Assembly (NCBI RefSeq): GCF_947501405.1
Contig: NZ_CANMVK010000001.1
Location: forward strand, 1,054,001-1,118,000
Origin: an uncultured Hoeflea sp.
GTDB taxonomy: Bacteria > Pseudomonadota > Alphaproteobacteria > Rhizobiales > Rhizobiaceae
Length of the DNA stretch: 64,000 bases
Direction of reading: 5' to 3'
The position numbers and the translations under genes are program-made. This document shows positions 34,467 through 42,870 of this stretch, in pieces (positions within the stretch are counted from its first letter, which is position 1; each line of letters begins with the position of its first letter). A model generated the notes under the pieces. The model did not search any database and was not told the DNA's origin. It was given only the letters and a program-made list of their open reading frames with translations.

Positions 34467-35507
34467 CTAGCGATTGTCAAAGACCAGCGGATAGGAAGCG
34501 GGATCGGTTTCAATACCGTCACAGGTCTCTTTCTCGCGAATCTCCCGCAGCGCAAACTCAACGGTTTCGCCTTCCGCGTCCCGGAGTTCGAATTTCTCAT
34601 AGACGCCGCAATCACCGCGGCTGTCGAGCGAAACGGAAGTGACTGTCGCAGTGGCGGGATCGACAGTCGCGTTCAGAAGGTCAGGATGTTCGGCCGGATC
34701 AGACCCTGGCGTGGCAGGAAACAGCAGTACCGATGCATGATCGGGAGAATAGGTCCAACTGACCGCAAACACGCTCGATGCGTTCCTGGCATAGAGAACG
34801 CAAGGGACCTGCCAAAGCGTCATCTCGTCATTGATGGCGTAAGCTGATGACAAACCCGCGGTGTTTTCAGGCTCGCATTCGGGCGCATCGGCGGCAATCG
34901 CCCGCATCACCGGTGCCGGGACCTGATCGAGACTGTCGATATCGACCGTATCGCCAAGCGAGAGTCCGCTATGCCAACCGGAAGGGCTGGGTTGAGCTGA
35001 TTCGGCCTGGGTGCCGGGGCAGCCCCGAAATCCCTTCACCCGAACGGTGAAGGGGAATTTGTCGTCCATCAAAAAGGTCAGCCTGGCATCACCGATATCG
35101 ATGCCGTCGCCGGACCGTTGCTGCGCCAGGATTTCCATCATCACGGTCAGCTCGCCATCGCCACTGCGGTAAAGCCGGAACGGTTCGAGCATGCCGGTGT
35201 CGGCGGAGCCAATGTCCATACGGCTGATCTCACGCACATCATCGCCGAGTTTGACCCAGGCCGGCAATTCCTCGCCATCGGGAATAGGTGCGTAAAACAC
35301 ATAAGCGAAGCGGTCTTCTGCGGGATCGCGATTGGCCTGCCACAGTCCTGTCCGGCAGCCTTTCCAACCCTGAATGACATTCTCGCCGAACAGGCGCAGA
35401 TCGATGTCGTGGGCGTCTTCGGCGTGCAATGGGCCTGGGAAGAGGCCGGCCGTCAGCGCCGCGATCAAGGTGAAGGCAGCGGGCGATCGGGAGAAGGGGA
35501 TGGGCAT
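34467..35507 (-). CDS. DUF1176 family periplasmic protein
   Basis: 346 residues with a signal peptide (FTLIAALTAGLFPGPLHAED, cut near 29). The body matches the DUF1176 type: an exported protein of unknown role, with YAINDEMTLWQVPCVLYARN in the middle and GDCGVYEKFELRD plus an acidic C-terminus. Four or more Cys suggest disulfides. Starts 14 bases after the end of the DUF2461 gene, so it could be the last member of that operon. Confidence 0.75.
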   Translation of the reverse strand: MPIPFSRSPAAFTLIAALTAGLFPGPLHAEDAHDIDLRLFGENVIQGWKGCRTGLWQANRDPAEDRFAYVFYAPIPDGEELPAWVKLGDDVREISRMDIGSADTGMLEPFRLYRSGDGELTVMMEILAQQRSGDGIDIGDARLTFLMDDKFPFTVRVKGFRGCPGTQAESAQPSPSGWHSGLSLGDTVDIDSLDQVPAPVMRAIAADAPECEPENTAGLSSAYAINDEMTLWQVPCVLYARNASSVFAVSWTYSPDHASVLLFPATPGSDPAEHPDLLNATVDPATATVTSVSLDSRGDCGVYEKFELRDAEGETVEFALREIREKETCDGIETDPASYPLVFDNR

Positions 35508-35520
35508 GGTGTCTTCCGTT

Positions 35521-36234
35521 TCAGGCCGTGGCGTCGTCACCGGCGGCGCGAACCGGATCGATCACCCGCCATCCGAAATTCAGAAACGGCAGAGCGGTCC
35601 GGGCCAATTCGACCAAGTCGTCGAGCAACTTTACGCCGTCGAGCCGCTCCGGGCCAAAGCGGCGTGACAGGGTGAGATGCCGCAGCTTGATCAGGCTTAG
35701 CAGATCCGGGTCGGTGACGTGCTCGAAGCCGCGCGGCGTGCGCTTGAGGCTGTTGTCGGTGTCAAACACATAGCCAGCCGCCAGCAGCGGGGCGATTGCT
35801 GCGTCATATTCGGGCTTGCGATTGACGATGGCCTCGCGGAACGCGCGCAGTTCGTCGGTTTCCATGGCGTAGAAACCCACCGCCAGATAGCTGTCATCGG
35901 GCGACACATGGAAGTAAAGAAGCCCCTGGTCCTTCTTGGTTCCGGTGCGGGTGACGACCGCGCTCAAATGGGTGTTGTAGGGGTGCTTTTCCTTGGTGAA
36001 GCGCACATCGCGATTGATGCGGAAGGTGGAGGTCTTGCGCGCGCAGGTGAGCGGAATTTGCTCTTGGGCCAGACGCTCGGCCAGATCGTCGATCAGGCGG
36101 CCGCGCGGCTCGTTGAGGTGTTCCTCGAAGATCGCCTTGTTTTCATGAAACCACTCGCGGCTCTGATGAAACCCAAGCGCCTTGAGGAAGGGCAGCGCCT
36201 TGTCGCCAAAGCCCTGATAGCGGCTCTGCGTCAT
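35521..36234 (-). CDS. DUF2461 (TIGR02453) family protein
   Basis: 237 residues: FLKALGFHQSREWFHENKAI, STFRINRDVRFTKEKHPYNT, GLLYFHVSPDDSYLAVGFY mark the family, which has no established function. Cytosolic. Coupled to the upstream YtoQ-family gene by an ATGA overlap. Confidence 0.88.
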   Translation of the reverse strand: MTQSRYQGFGDKALPFLKALGFHQSREWFHENKAIFEEHLNEPRGRLIDDLAERLAQEQIPLTCARKTSTFRINRDVRFTKEKHPYNTHLSAVVTRTGTKKDQGLLYFHVSPDDSYLAVGFYAMETDELRAFREAIVNRKPEYDAAIAPLLAAGYVFDTDNSLKRTPRGFEHVTDPDLLSLIKLRHLTLSRRFGPERLDGVKLLDDLVELARTALPFLNFGWRVIDPVRAAGDDATA

Positions 36235-36713
36235 TGAGCGGCGTCACGGGCGTCGGTGTAGCCTGAAAGCTCGCCCTCGATGACATAGCGCAGGATGGCC
36301 ACCACCTGTTCGGGGGTTTTGGCGACGGCTAGCGCTGCGGCATCGACTTCTTTCAGCGCATGGGCGTGCTCATCGGGATGCAGCACGATCAACGGCTTGG
36401 AAAGTGCTGTGGCGTAGCCCGCATCGAACGCGGCGTTCCATTGCTTGTACTTCTCGCCAAATCGGACCACCACGACGTCAGCCTTGCCGATCAGCGTTCG
36501 GGTGCGGATGGCGTTGATCTGGGCGCCTCTGTGATCGTGCCAGAATTTGTCGGGTTCAGCCCCCAGGATCGAGACACCGACATCATCGGAGGCTTCATGA
36601 TGGGTGACAGGTGCGGTGAATGCGACCGGCAGGCCTGCATCCCGGGCGCCGGTTTCCACCTGCTCGCGCCAGTCAGTGTGGATTTCGCCGGAAAGATAGA
36701 TGGTCCAGGTCAT
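36231..36713 (-). CDS. YtoQ family protein
   Basis: 160 residues beginning MTWTIYLSGEIHTDWRE. The pattern (IYLSGEIH, FTAPVTHHEASD, VRFGEKYKQWNAAFDAGYA) is the YtoQ family, related to nucleoside 2-deoxyribosyltransferase-like folds; activity unproven. Stop overlaps the DUF2461 start. An upstream in-frame extension lacks family similarity. Confidence 0.85.
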   Translation of the reverse strand: MTWTIYLSGEIHTDWREQVETGARDAGLPVAFTAPVTHHEASDDVGVSILGAEPDKFWHDHRGAQINAIRTRTLIGKADVVVVRFGEKYKQWNAAFDAGYATALSKPLIVLHPDEHAHALKEVDAAALAVAKTPEQVVAILRYVIEGELSGYTDARDAAQ

Positions 36714-36819
36714 GGGGTGTTCTCCATATTGGGGGCGGTGGCGGGCGCGCGCGATGACACGTCCGCGCGAGTTTATGGCATAAGCGGCCGGGGGTGCAAA
36801 CGGCCTGGATGCGGTGCGA

Positions 36820-37905
36820 TCAGCCGCACCAGTCGATCCAGCGGCCGTGAAAATCGCCGCGGCCGAGGCAGGTGCTGATGCCGTCGTCCGCACCACCGGA
36901 CCAGGTGGTCACATGGATGCCGCCACCCGGCATCGCGTCATCGGCCTCAAACCGCAACCAGGAGAGTGGCGACCCGGCAGAGGCGCTGCGCCCGTGACGG
37001 CGGATCAAGGCTTCGGCGCGGGCTTTTTCGATGTCCGGCATATATTGCCACATGACGGTGTGAAAGATGACGCGATGGGCGCTCGCGGAAGTCCCGGGAA
37101 GCCGGGCGGCCAGCCAGTCTGCCGCGCCGCAGCGCTCGACCTTGGGCGGATGGGAAGCAGCCACGGCAAGGGCTGCATCGAGCCGTTGCAACCGCGCCGG
37201 TTGGTCGGGCCAGAGATAGGATTTGAGCCGTTTGCGGTCTTCGCTGGTTAAAATCGAAACCGGATCGATGTCACATCCGGATGTGGCGGTGACTGTGAAC
37301 GCCGCGTCGCGCTCGCGCGGCGGGCAGCTGCTGCGCCATTCACAAGCGATCCGCACGGGCGAGGCGGGATCGCCTGCCTGCCAGACACCATAGTCGGCGT
37401 GGTAACGGGCGAGATTCTGGTTGAGCCCTGCGCTGGCGCCGAGTTCGAGCAGCTCGAAGCGTGCGGGATGGCGGGCCGCCAGCCAAAGCAGCGCCGGCCA
37501 GAGCAGCGCCGCACGCCCGACCTCGTTGGTTTGCGGCGGCTGATCCAGATAGGTGTCGATGAAACCGGCGTGCCGGATGATTGCGGCACGGACCGCATCG
37601 AGCAGCTTTTTGCGATCCGGCCGGTGCGGCGGATAGACGGAGGCAAGATCGGGGTCGGCGTGGTCAAGAACCAGCCGGTGCAGCGCGCCGGTGAGACGGA
37701 GCGGAAGTGCGTCCCCGCGGTTGTTTGCGAGCCCGGGCCAGCACGAGATCCGGTCGTAAACCCGGCCGCGCGGCAGCCCGTCTTCGGCCACCGCGCCGCA
37801 GATCAGGGCGGTAAAGGGTGAGCCCATGGCGCGGCAGGCCTCTTGCTGCCGCTTGAAGGCGGCAGCAATTGCCTTAGGCAACGCGATCAGGTCGCGACCA
37901 CTCAC
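36820..37905 (-). CDS. DUF2332 family protein
   Basis: 361 residues if GTG 37905 is used (VSGRDLIALPKAI); ATG 37828 is a shorter choice. Conserved blocks: FELLELGASAGLNQNLARY, GCDIDPVSI and VIFHTVMWQYM. The ELGASAGLN segment looks like a SAM-binding loop, so a methyltransferase-like fold is plausible, but no activity is known. Lies 13 bases after grxD on the same strand. Confidence 0.8.
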   Translation of the reverse strand: MSGRDLIALPKAIAAAFKRQQEACRAMGSPFTALICGAVAEDGLPRGRVYDRISCWPGLANNRGDALPLRLTGALHRLVLDHADPDLASVYPPHRPDRKKLLDAVRAAIIRHAGFIDTYLDQPPQTNEVGRAALLWPALLWLAARHPARFELLELGASAGLNQNLARYHADYGVWQAGDPASPVRIACEWRSSCPPRERDAAFTVTATSGCDIDPVSILTSEDRKRLKSYLWPDQPARLQRLDAALAVAASHPPKVERCGAADWLAARLPGTSASAHRVIFHTVMWQYMPDIEKARAEALIRRHGRSASAGSPLSWLRFEADDAMPGGGIHVTTWSGGADDGISTCLGRGDFHGRWIDWCG

Positions 37906-37918
37906 GGGAAATGCAGAA

Positions 37919-38251
37919 TCAGGCAGCCTTGACCGGAACGCCGGCTTCGGTGAAGTGCTGCTGCAATTCGCTCGACTGGAACATCTCGCGGATGATATCG
38001 CATCCGCCAATGAACTCGCCCTTGACGTAAAGCTGCGGGATGGTCGGCCAGTTGGAATAATCCTTGATGCCGTTGCGCAGCGAATCATCAGCTAGCACAT
38101 TGATGCCCTTGTAGGGCACGCCGAGATAATCAAGAATCTGCACAACCTGACCGGAAAACCCGCATTGCGGGAACTGCGGGGTGCCTTTCATGAACAGCAC
38201 CACATCATTGGTCTTTACTTCATTGTCGATGAAATCATTGATGCCGGACAT
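37919..38251 (-). CDS. grxD: monothiol glutaredoxin (Grx4/GrxD type)
   Basis: 110 residues with the monothiol active site CGFS at 30-33, the WPTIPQLYVKGEFIGGCDI glutathione-binding segment and the family start MSGINDFIDNEVKTND. Binds and transfers [2Fe-2S] clusters, usually with BolA. A bolA gene is on the same strand but 4.4 kb upstream, with other genes in between. Confidence 0.96.
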   Translation of the reverse strand: MSGINDFIDNEVKTNDVVLFMKGTPQFPQCGFSGQVVQILDYLGVPYKGINVLADDSLRNGIKDYSNWPTIPQLYVKGEFIGGCDIIREMFQSSELQQHFTEAGVPVKAA

Positions 38252-38351
38252 CTCGGGATCCTTTCACAGGGTGTGAATTCGGGGCTTTCTTGACCCTGAG
38301 ATAATGCACCGGGCATGACAAGACAAGCTGGGCCGCACTATAAGTCTGGCC

Positions 38352-39245
38352 ATGAAGAGATGGCGCGCCGGATCACTGATGGGTTTGTTGGCCGCAGCCG
38401 GCTTTGTTGCCCTATTGTGGATGCAGGGTGAGCCCGGCCCGGGCGCCGAAATACCAGTGGCGGCGCCTGCTGGACCGGTGGCGACCGCACCGAACGAAGC
38501 GGGCGCATCCAAAGCGGGGGAGAAGATGGCGAGCGACGGGACGGACAGGCCCGATATATGCCGGGATATCGTGTTTGAAGGCGTACGCGCCGTTCTCTGC
38601 GTCATCCAACCCGCGACCCATGCGGTGCGGCTTGCCTATCGCGACGCTGCGGGTGCGCCGTTCGGCTCGGTGACCCGTGCTGCAAAGGCGTTGGCAGAGG
38701 ACCGGCAGACCAATGGCAGCCTTGCTTTGGCGATGAATGCGGGCATGTATCACGCCGATCTGACGCCGGTGGGGCTATATGTCGAGGACAGTGTCGAGAT
38801 CGCGCCTCTGACCACCGAGGAGGGCTTCGGCAATTTCTTTCTCAAGCCCAACGGAGTGTTCTTCATCGGAGGCGACGGACGCGCGGGCGTGATGGAAACG
38901 ATGGCCTATCAGGCCGCCGGAATCGCCCCCGCCTTCGCCACCCAATCGGGCCCGATGTTGGTGATCGGCGGCGACATTCATCCACGTTTTTTACCAGATG
39001 GGACCTCAAAACACATCCGTAACGGGGTGGGCGTGCGTGCCGATGGACAGATCGTGCTGGCGATCACCCGCGATCCGGTCAGTCTCGGGGCATTCGCACG
39101 GCTGTTTCGCGACGCGGCGGACTGTCCGGATGCGTTGTTTTTCGATGGCGCGGTGTCGAGCCTTGCTTTTGGAGACCGGATGGAGATCGATTCGGGCGAT
39201 CCTGCCGGGCCGATTGTGGCCGTGTTAGAGAAGGCTGTGGACTGA
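38352..39245 (+). CDS. phosphodiester glycosidase (NAGPA/DUF2233) family protein
   Basis: 297 residues. One N-terminal membrane anchor or signal (GLLAAAGFVALLWM), a low-complexity Ala/Pro linker, then the domain from about 75: LALAMNAGMYHADLTPVGLY, FLKPNGVFFIGG, FATQSGPMLVIGG, IRNGVGVRADGQIVLAIT, DALFFDGAVSSLAFG. This matches the family of GlcNAc-1-phosphodiester glycosidase; bacterial substrates are unknown. Its last 85 bases are repeated 570 bases downstream. Confidence 0.82.
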   Translation: MKRWRAGSLMGLLAAAGFVALLWMQGEPGPGAEIPVAAPAGPVATAPNEAGASKAGEKMASDGTDRPDICRDIVFEGVRAVLCVIQPATHAVRLAYRDAAGAPFGSVTRAAKALAEDRQTNGSLALAMNAGMYHADLTPVGLYVEDSVEIAPLTTEEGFGNFFLKPNGVFFIGGDGRAGVMETMAYQAAGIAPAFATQSGPMLVIGGDIHPRFLPDGTSKHIRNGVGVRADGQIVLAITRDPVSLGAFARLFRDAADCPDALFFDGAVSSLAFGDRMEIDSGDPAGPIVAVLEKAVD

Positions 39246-39612
39246 AGTTTGGCAATGAAGGTCTGTTTGGGATCAGCGCTTTTTGGGATGCTGAATGCCC
39301 AGCACATATCCGGCTCTACCCATTTCACTCCTGTGTTTGCTTCGCTGTTGACGTGGTGCAAACAGGTGATCGTAAGTTGCAATTATTATCAATGTAATTA
39401 GTTTTCGAAAAAGCCTAAAAACCTTGACGAGGGCTTGAAAAAACAATTCGCAAAAAACATACCGCAAAACACAGGTTACAAATTCTATAACCGTATCTGA
39501 CATGTTTCACATTACCTGATGTCTCGTATTATGTTCGAGAATCATATGGTGTCCTCAGTGCTGTCTTGCAAGTTTGCAATCCCGTGCAGCCAATACTTAC
39601 GCATGAGTCTCT
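39246..39612. other. AT-rich noncoding patch
   Basis: No gene seen. From about 39360 to 39540 the DNA is unusually AT-rich for this genome, with A-runs such as GAAAAAAC and CAAAAAAC. It directly precedes a duplicated relic and probably marks recently acquired or rearranged DNA. Confidence 0.55.
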
Positions 39613-39803
39613 TCGTCCTGCGCCGGCTGTTACAGCTAGTCTTGCGGCGAGATTTGGCGCAGGTTCGTGTCGGCTTCGAGCCGGTCGGCGTATTAAGCAG
39701 GAACTTCTCGATGGTTGAAGGCGCGGTATCGAGCCTGGCTTTCGGAGACCGGATGGAGATTGATTCGGACGACCCTGCCGGGCCGATTGTGGCCGTGTTT
39801 GAG
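39613..39803. pseudogene. chimeric relic of two neighbouring genes
   Basis: Bases 39613-39725 resemble 42332-42443, the 3' half of the Arg-rich gene (reverse strand). Bases 39720-39803 match 39147-39230, the 3' end of the phosphodiester-glycosidase gene, with about 6 differences in 80. The two halves join at a shared GGCGCG. No intact frame of its own survives. It looks like the scar of a duplication followed by deletion. Confidence 0.75.
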
Positions 39804-39837
39804 CGGCGGGACGGCCCGCCAGCTTAAGAGAGATCGT

Positions 39838-41250
39838 CTACAACCAAGGCTCGGTATACTCCGGGCCGGCGTCGAGCAGGCTTTTCAGGATAGTGAGTCC
39901 GCTTTCGACCCTGGCCGTATCGGCTTCATGGCCGAGAGATATGCGAACCGCATTCGTGCCGCTGGCGGGGGTGCCCGAACCTGCGGGCGCCGGAACGGCG
40001 AACGCCGTGCCATTGGCGAGGAGAACTCCACGCCGGGCGGCGCGCATGCACATCAGGTCCGCCGTCCAACCTTCGGGCAGGGTGAGCCACAAATGCAGGC
40101 CCGCAGCGGGCGTTGCCGGCAGGTAGTCTTTCAAGATGCGCTTTGCCAGCGCTTGCCGTTCAACGGAAGCGGAGATCTGTGCGTCGGCCAGTTGACTGGC
40201 GGTTCCATCGCGCATCCAGCGCGATACGATGTCCGCGGTGATCGGCGGCGTCATCCACACTGTCAGGTTTATGGCGGCGCGAAGTCTGGCGGCCACTGCT
40301 TGCGGCGCGTGGACAAACCCCACCCGCAAGCCCGGCGCCAGGCATTTCGACACGCTGGTGACATAGATGGTCTGCTCGGGCACCAGTGTGGCGATGGGCG
40401 CGGGGCGCTCGGGCTGGTAAAGCGCGAAGACATCGTCTTCGATCAGACATGCCCCGTGAGCGCGTATCACCTCCGCGAGGTCGGCGCGCCGCGCTGCGGA
40501 CATGGTGCGTCCGGTGGGAGTGTCCAGTGTCGGCGTGAGATAGATCGCACTGACCATGCGTTCGCGGCAGAGGCGGTCAAGATCTTGCGGGCAGGGGCCA
40601 TCGGCGTCGCAGGCAAGCGTCGCCAGCTTGAGGCCCAGATTCCTGGCCATGGCGATGACCGGTTGATAGCACAGCGGTTGGACGAGCAGCAGTCCGCTCG
40701 GCTCGGTCAGCGCTGTCAATGCGCAGAAGATGCCGTGCTGGGCGCCGTTGGTGGTCATCACCTCCTCGCACGTTTCCAGGCCGTGGTGCGCAATCCAGGT
40801 GCGCGCGGCTGCCTGATGGCGTTCCAGATCGGCGTCGGTCTGGTAATCGGCCAGCGCCTCGAGCCCGCCCGAAGCCCCCATGGCTGCGCAGCTTCTCGTC
40901 AGTGCGGCGCCGGCGAGGCCGGGCAGCGGCAGGTTGCGCGACAGGTCGATCGGGCCGTCCGCGACGCGCCTGAGATCCGCCCTGTCTTTCCAGACCGGCG
41001 GCGAAGATGGGCCGCGAACGAATGTGCCCCGGCCGATCTCGCCGCGGATCAGCGCGCGGTTGACGGCCTCTCCATAGGCGCGGCTGGTGGTGTTGGGCGA
41101 TAATCCCAGTTGATAGGCCAACTCGCGGTGCGGCGGCAGCCGGTCGCCCGGACGCAGGGCGCCCGCGGTGATGCTCTCCGTCAGAGCCTCGACGATCTGC
41201 AGATATTTCGGACCGCGTCGGCCGCCAAGCTCCGGAACCCATATTGCCAT
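39838..41250 (-). CDS. MocR-family (GntR-HTH plus aminotransferase) regulator
   Basis: 470 residues. GntR winged helix at about 10-80 (YLQIVEALTESITAGALRPG, LSPNTTSRAYGEAV), linker, then a fold-type I aminotransferase domain with EDDVFALYQ and the PLP-binding Lys302 (SVSKCLAPGLRVG). MocR proteins sense PLP or an amino compound and control a divergent gene. Here that gene is the EamA transporter at 41331, and phased direct repeats fill the gap. Start MAIWVPELGG; the frame continues upstream but only through the operator. Confidence 0.92.
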   Translation of the reverse strand: MAIWVPELGGRRGPKYLQIVEALTESITAGALRPGDRLPPHRELAYQLGLSPNTTSRAYGEAVNRALIRGEIGRGTFVRGPSSPPVWKDRADLRRVADGPIDLSRNLPLPGLAGAALTRSCAAMGASGGLEALADYQTDADLERHQAAARTWIAHHGLETCEEVMTTNGAQHGIFCALTALTEPSGLLLVQPLCYQPVIAMARNLGLKLATLACDADGPCPQDLDRLCRERMVSAIYLTPTLDTPTGRTMSAARRADLAEVIRAHGACLIEDDVFALYQPERPAPIATLVPEQTIYVTSVSKCLAPGLRVGFVHAPQAVAARLRAAINLTVWMTPPITADIVSRWMRDGTASQLADAQISASVERQALAKRILKDYLPATPAAGLHLWLTLPEGWTADLMCMRAARRGVLLANGTAFAVPAPAGSGTPASGTNAVRISLGHEADTARVESGLTILKSLLDAGPEYTEPWL

Positions 41251-41253
41251 CAG

Positions 41254-41314
41254 TGCAATGATTTCCTTGATAGATGCAATTATCAACGCCATTTTCCCGG
41301 CAATCGATGCAATT
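41254..41314. promoter_or_regulatory. direct repeats, probable MocR operator
   Basis: GATGCAATT occurs at 41273-41281 and again at 41306-41314 in the same orientation, 33 bases apart (close to three helical turns). A shorter copy, TGCAAT, lies at 41255-41260. Same-face direct repeats between a MocR gene and its divergent target are typical of MocR/PdxR binding sites. Confidence 0.65.
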
Positions 41315-41330
41315 TGCAAGCAGGAGCGGG

Positions 41331-42311
41331 ATGGTGATCAAGCCCAATGCTGCCAGCGGGATCACGCTGGCACTTGTCTGTCTGAGCATTCTGGCGGTGA
41401 TGCCGGTTATTTCGAACAGCCGGCCGGAGGGGTTCGGAGCTCTGAGCTTCGCGTTCCACCTGTCGCTGTGGCAAAGTATGTTTGCAGTTCCGCTGCTGTT
41501 TTGGGAATGGCGGCGCGGCGAGCGCGGCGTTTTTGCGGCCGGGCTCGACCGTCGCGGTGTTGTCCGCAGCCTGGCGGTGGCACTGGCGACGGGCGCGATG
41601 TTCGGCCTGTCGACCTATCTCTATGTACTGGGTGTGGAAAAGGCTGGCGCGGTCAGCGCCGCGGTCGCTATACAGTCCTATCCGCTGTTTGCGATCCTGT
41701 GGGAAACGCTGTTTCTCAAACGCCGAAAGACCCCGGTAGAGCTGGGTCTGACAGCGGTTTTGATCGGCGCGCTCTACTATTTGGGCACCGGCGGCACGCT
41801 GAGGGTCGACGGTGTTTCAATCTGGTTTCTGGTGTCGCTCGGCGTGCCGTTTCTGTGGAGCATCGCCCATGTGGTGATCAAGGAAGAGTTCGGCCGCACA
41901 CCGATCACGCCGGCACAGGTGACATTCTTCCGGGTGACGATCTCGACGCTGTTTCTGGCCGTTGCGCTGGCGATTGTGGAACCGGAAGGCTTTTCCGCTG
42001 GGGTGATGCGGTCGGAACTTCTGATCTTCGCGGTGATCATGGGGCTGGTCTATTACACGGAGCTGATTGTCTGGTTTTACGCCGTGCGGCATATCGATGT
42101 CTCGCTGGCCAGTTCCATCACCACGCCCTGGCCGGCCTTTACCATGGTGCTGGCGGCCGTCGTTCTGGGCGATCAAATCGCGCTTTATCAGGTGTTGGCC
42201 TTCGCCGTGGTGGCGCTGTCGATCTATGGCCTGACGCTGGCAGGTCTCGACAAGGCACGGGCGGCCGGTGAGGCCAAAGTACAGGAGTTGAACGGTACGA
42301 AAGCGGACTAG
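41331..42311 (+). CDS. EamA-family (DMT) transporter
   Basis: 326 residues, ten membrane segments in two EamA repeats (about 10-150 and 165-300), with VLGVEKAGAVSAAVAIQSYPLFAIL in the first and SSITTPWPAFTMVLAAVVLGD in the second. AGGAG (41322-41326) serves the ATG at 41331. Probably exports or imports an amine or amino acid under control of the divergent MocR regulator. The stop overlaps the convergent Arg-rich gene by 4 bases. Confidence 0.87.
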   Translation: MVIKPNAASGITLALVCLSILAVMPVISNSRPEGFGALSFAFHLSLWQSMFAVPLLFWEWRRGERGVFAAGLDRRGVVRSLAVALATGAMFGLSTYLYVLGVEKAGAVSAAVAIQSYPLFAILWETLFLKRRKTPVELGLTAVLIGALYYLGTGGTLRVDGVSIWFLVSLGVPFLWSIAHVVIKEEFGRTPITPAQVTFFRVTISTLFLAVALAIVEPEGFSAGVMRSELLIFAVIMGLVYYTELIVWFYAVRHIDVSLASSITTPWPAFTMVLAAVVLGDQIALYQVLAFAVVALSIYGLTLAGLDKARAAGEAKVQELNGTKAD

Positions 42312-42610
42312 CTGCGGCGTTTGCGCGAGGTGGTCCTGCGCCGGGTGGTGCGGCTTGTCTTGCGGCGCGATTTGGCGCGGGATCGGGTCGGCTTCTTGCC
42401 GGTCAACGCCTCGAGCAGGATCTTCTCGATGGTTGAGGGCGCGGGCTTGCGCCTGCGCCGGGTCGCGGATCTGCGGCGGGCGGTGGCGCGGCGTCTGCGG
42501 CGGGTTATTCTGGTGCGACGGCGACGGGTTTTGGTCCGCGCGCCCTGAGCCGCGCCTTCCATCACGCCATCGATGACGTCCTGGAGCAAGCCCTCGAGAA
42601 AACCCGCCAT
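42308..42610 (-). CDS. Arg-rich small basic protein
   Basis: 100 residues. Residues 1-25 are an amphipathic helix (GFLEGLLQDVIDGVMEGAAQ). The rest is extremely Arg/Lys/Thr-rich (RRRRTRITRRRRRATARR), interrupted by STIEKILLEALTG (about 59-71). It resembles histone H1-like or nucleic-acid-binding tails. No domain recognised. Its 3' half has a degenerate copy at 39613. Lies 8 bases downstream of bolA. Confidence 0.65.
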   Translation of the reverse strand: MAGFLEGLLQDVIDGVMEGAAQGARTKTRRRRTRITRRRRRATARRRSATRRRRKPAPSTIEKILLEALTGKKPTRSRAKSRRKTSRTTRRRTTSRKRRS

Positions 42611-42618
42611 GCTTCAGT

Positions 42619-42852
42619 TCACTCGGGCACGCTGGTCTGCAGCGCCAGCGCGTGCAGCACGCCGCCCATTTTGCCCTGCAGCGCCTCATAGACCATCTTG
42701 TGCTGCTGCACCCGGCTCTTGCCGCGGAAGCTTTCAGACACCACCTCGGCGGCATAATGATCACCGTCGCCGGCCAGATCACGAATGGTGACCTGAGCGT
42801 CGGGCAGCGCCTCCTTGATAAGTCTTTCAATGTCGCCTGAATTCATCGGCAT
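42619..42852 (-). CDS. bolA: BolA family protein
   Basis: 77 residues of the BolA/YrbA type: IERLIKEALPDAQVTIRDL, then HYAAEVVSESFRGKSRVQQHKMVYEAL with the class-defining His. Partners monothiol glutaredoxins in Fe-S cluster handling. AGGAG lies 8 bases before ATG 42852 (a second ATG is 2 codons on). Directly downstream of purL, 18 bases apart, so probably co-transcribed. Confidence 0.93.
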   Translation of the reverse strand: MPMNSGDIERLIKEALPDAQVTIRDLAGDGDHYAAEVVSESFRGKSRVQQHKMVYEALQGKMGGVLHALALQTSVPE

Positions 42853-42870
42853 TCGGGGAACTCCTGATTG

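Noticed and set aside
39519-39827. A 102-residue open frame sharing its C-terminus with the phosphodiester-glycosidase-like protein.
   Set aside because: It is formed by the fused relic; its N-terminal part is antisense to the Arg-rich gene copy and has no start context.
42321-42548. Arg-rich frames on the forward strand opposite the Arg-rich gene.
   Set aside because: CGN/GCG-rich codons read Arg-rich on both strands; the reverse frame has a helical N-terminus, a proper start and a position following bolA.
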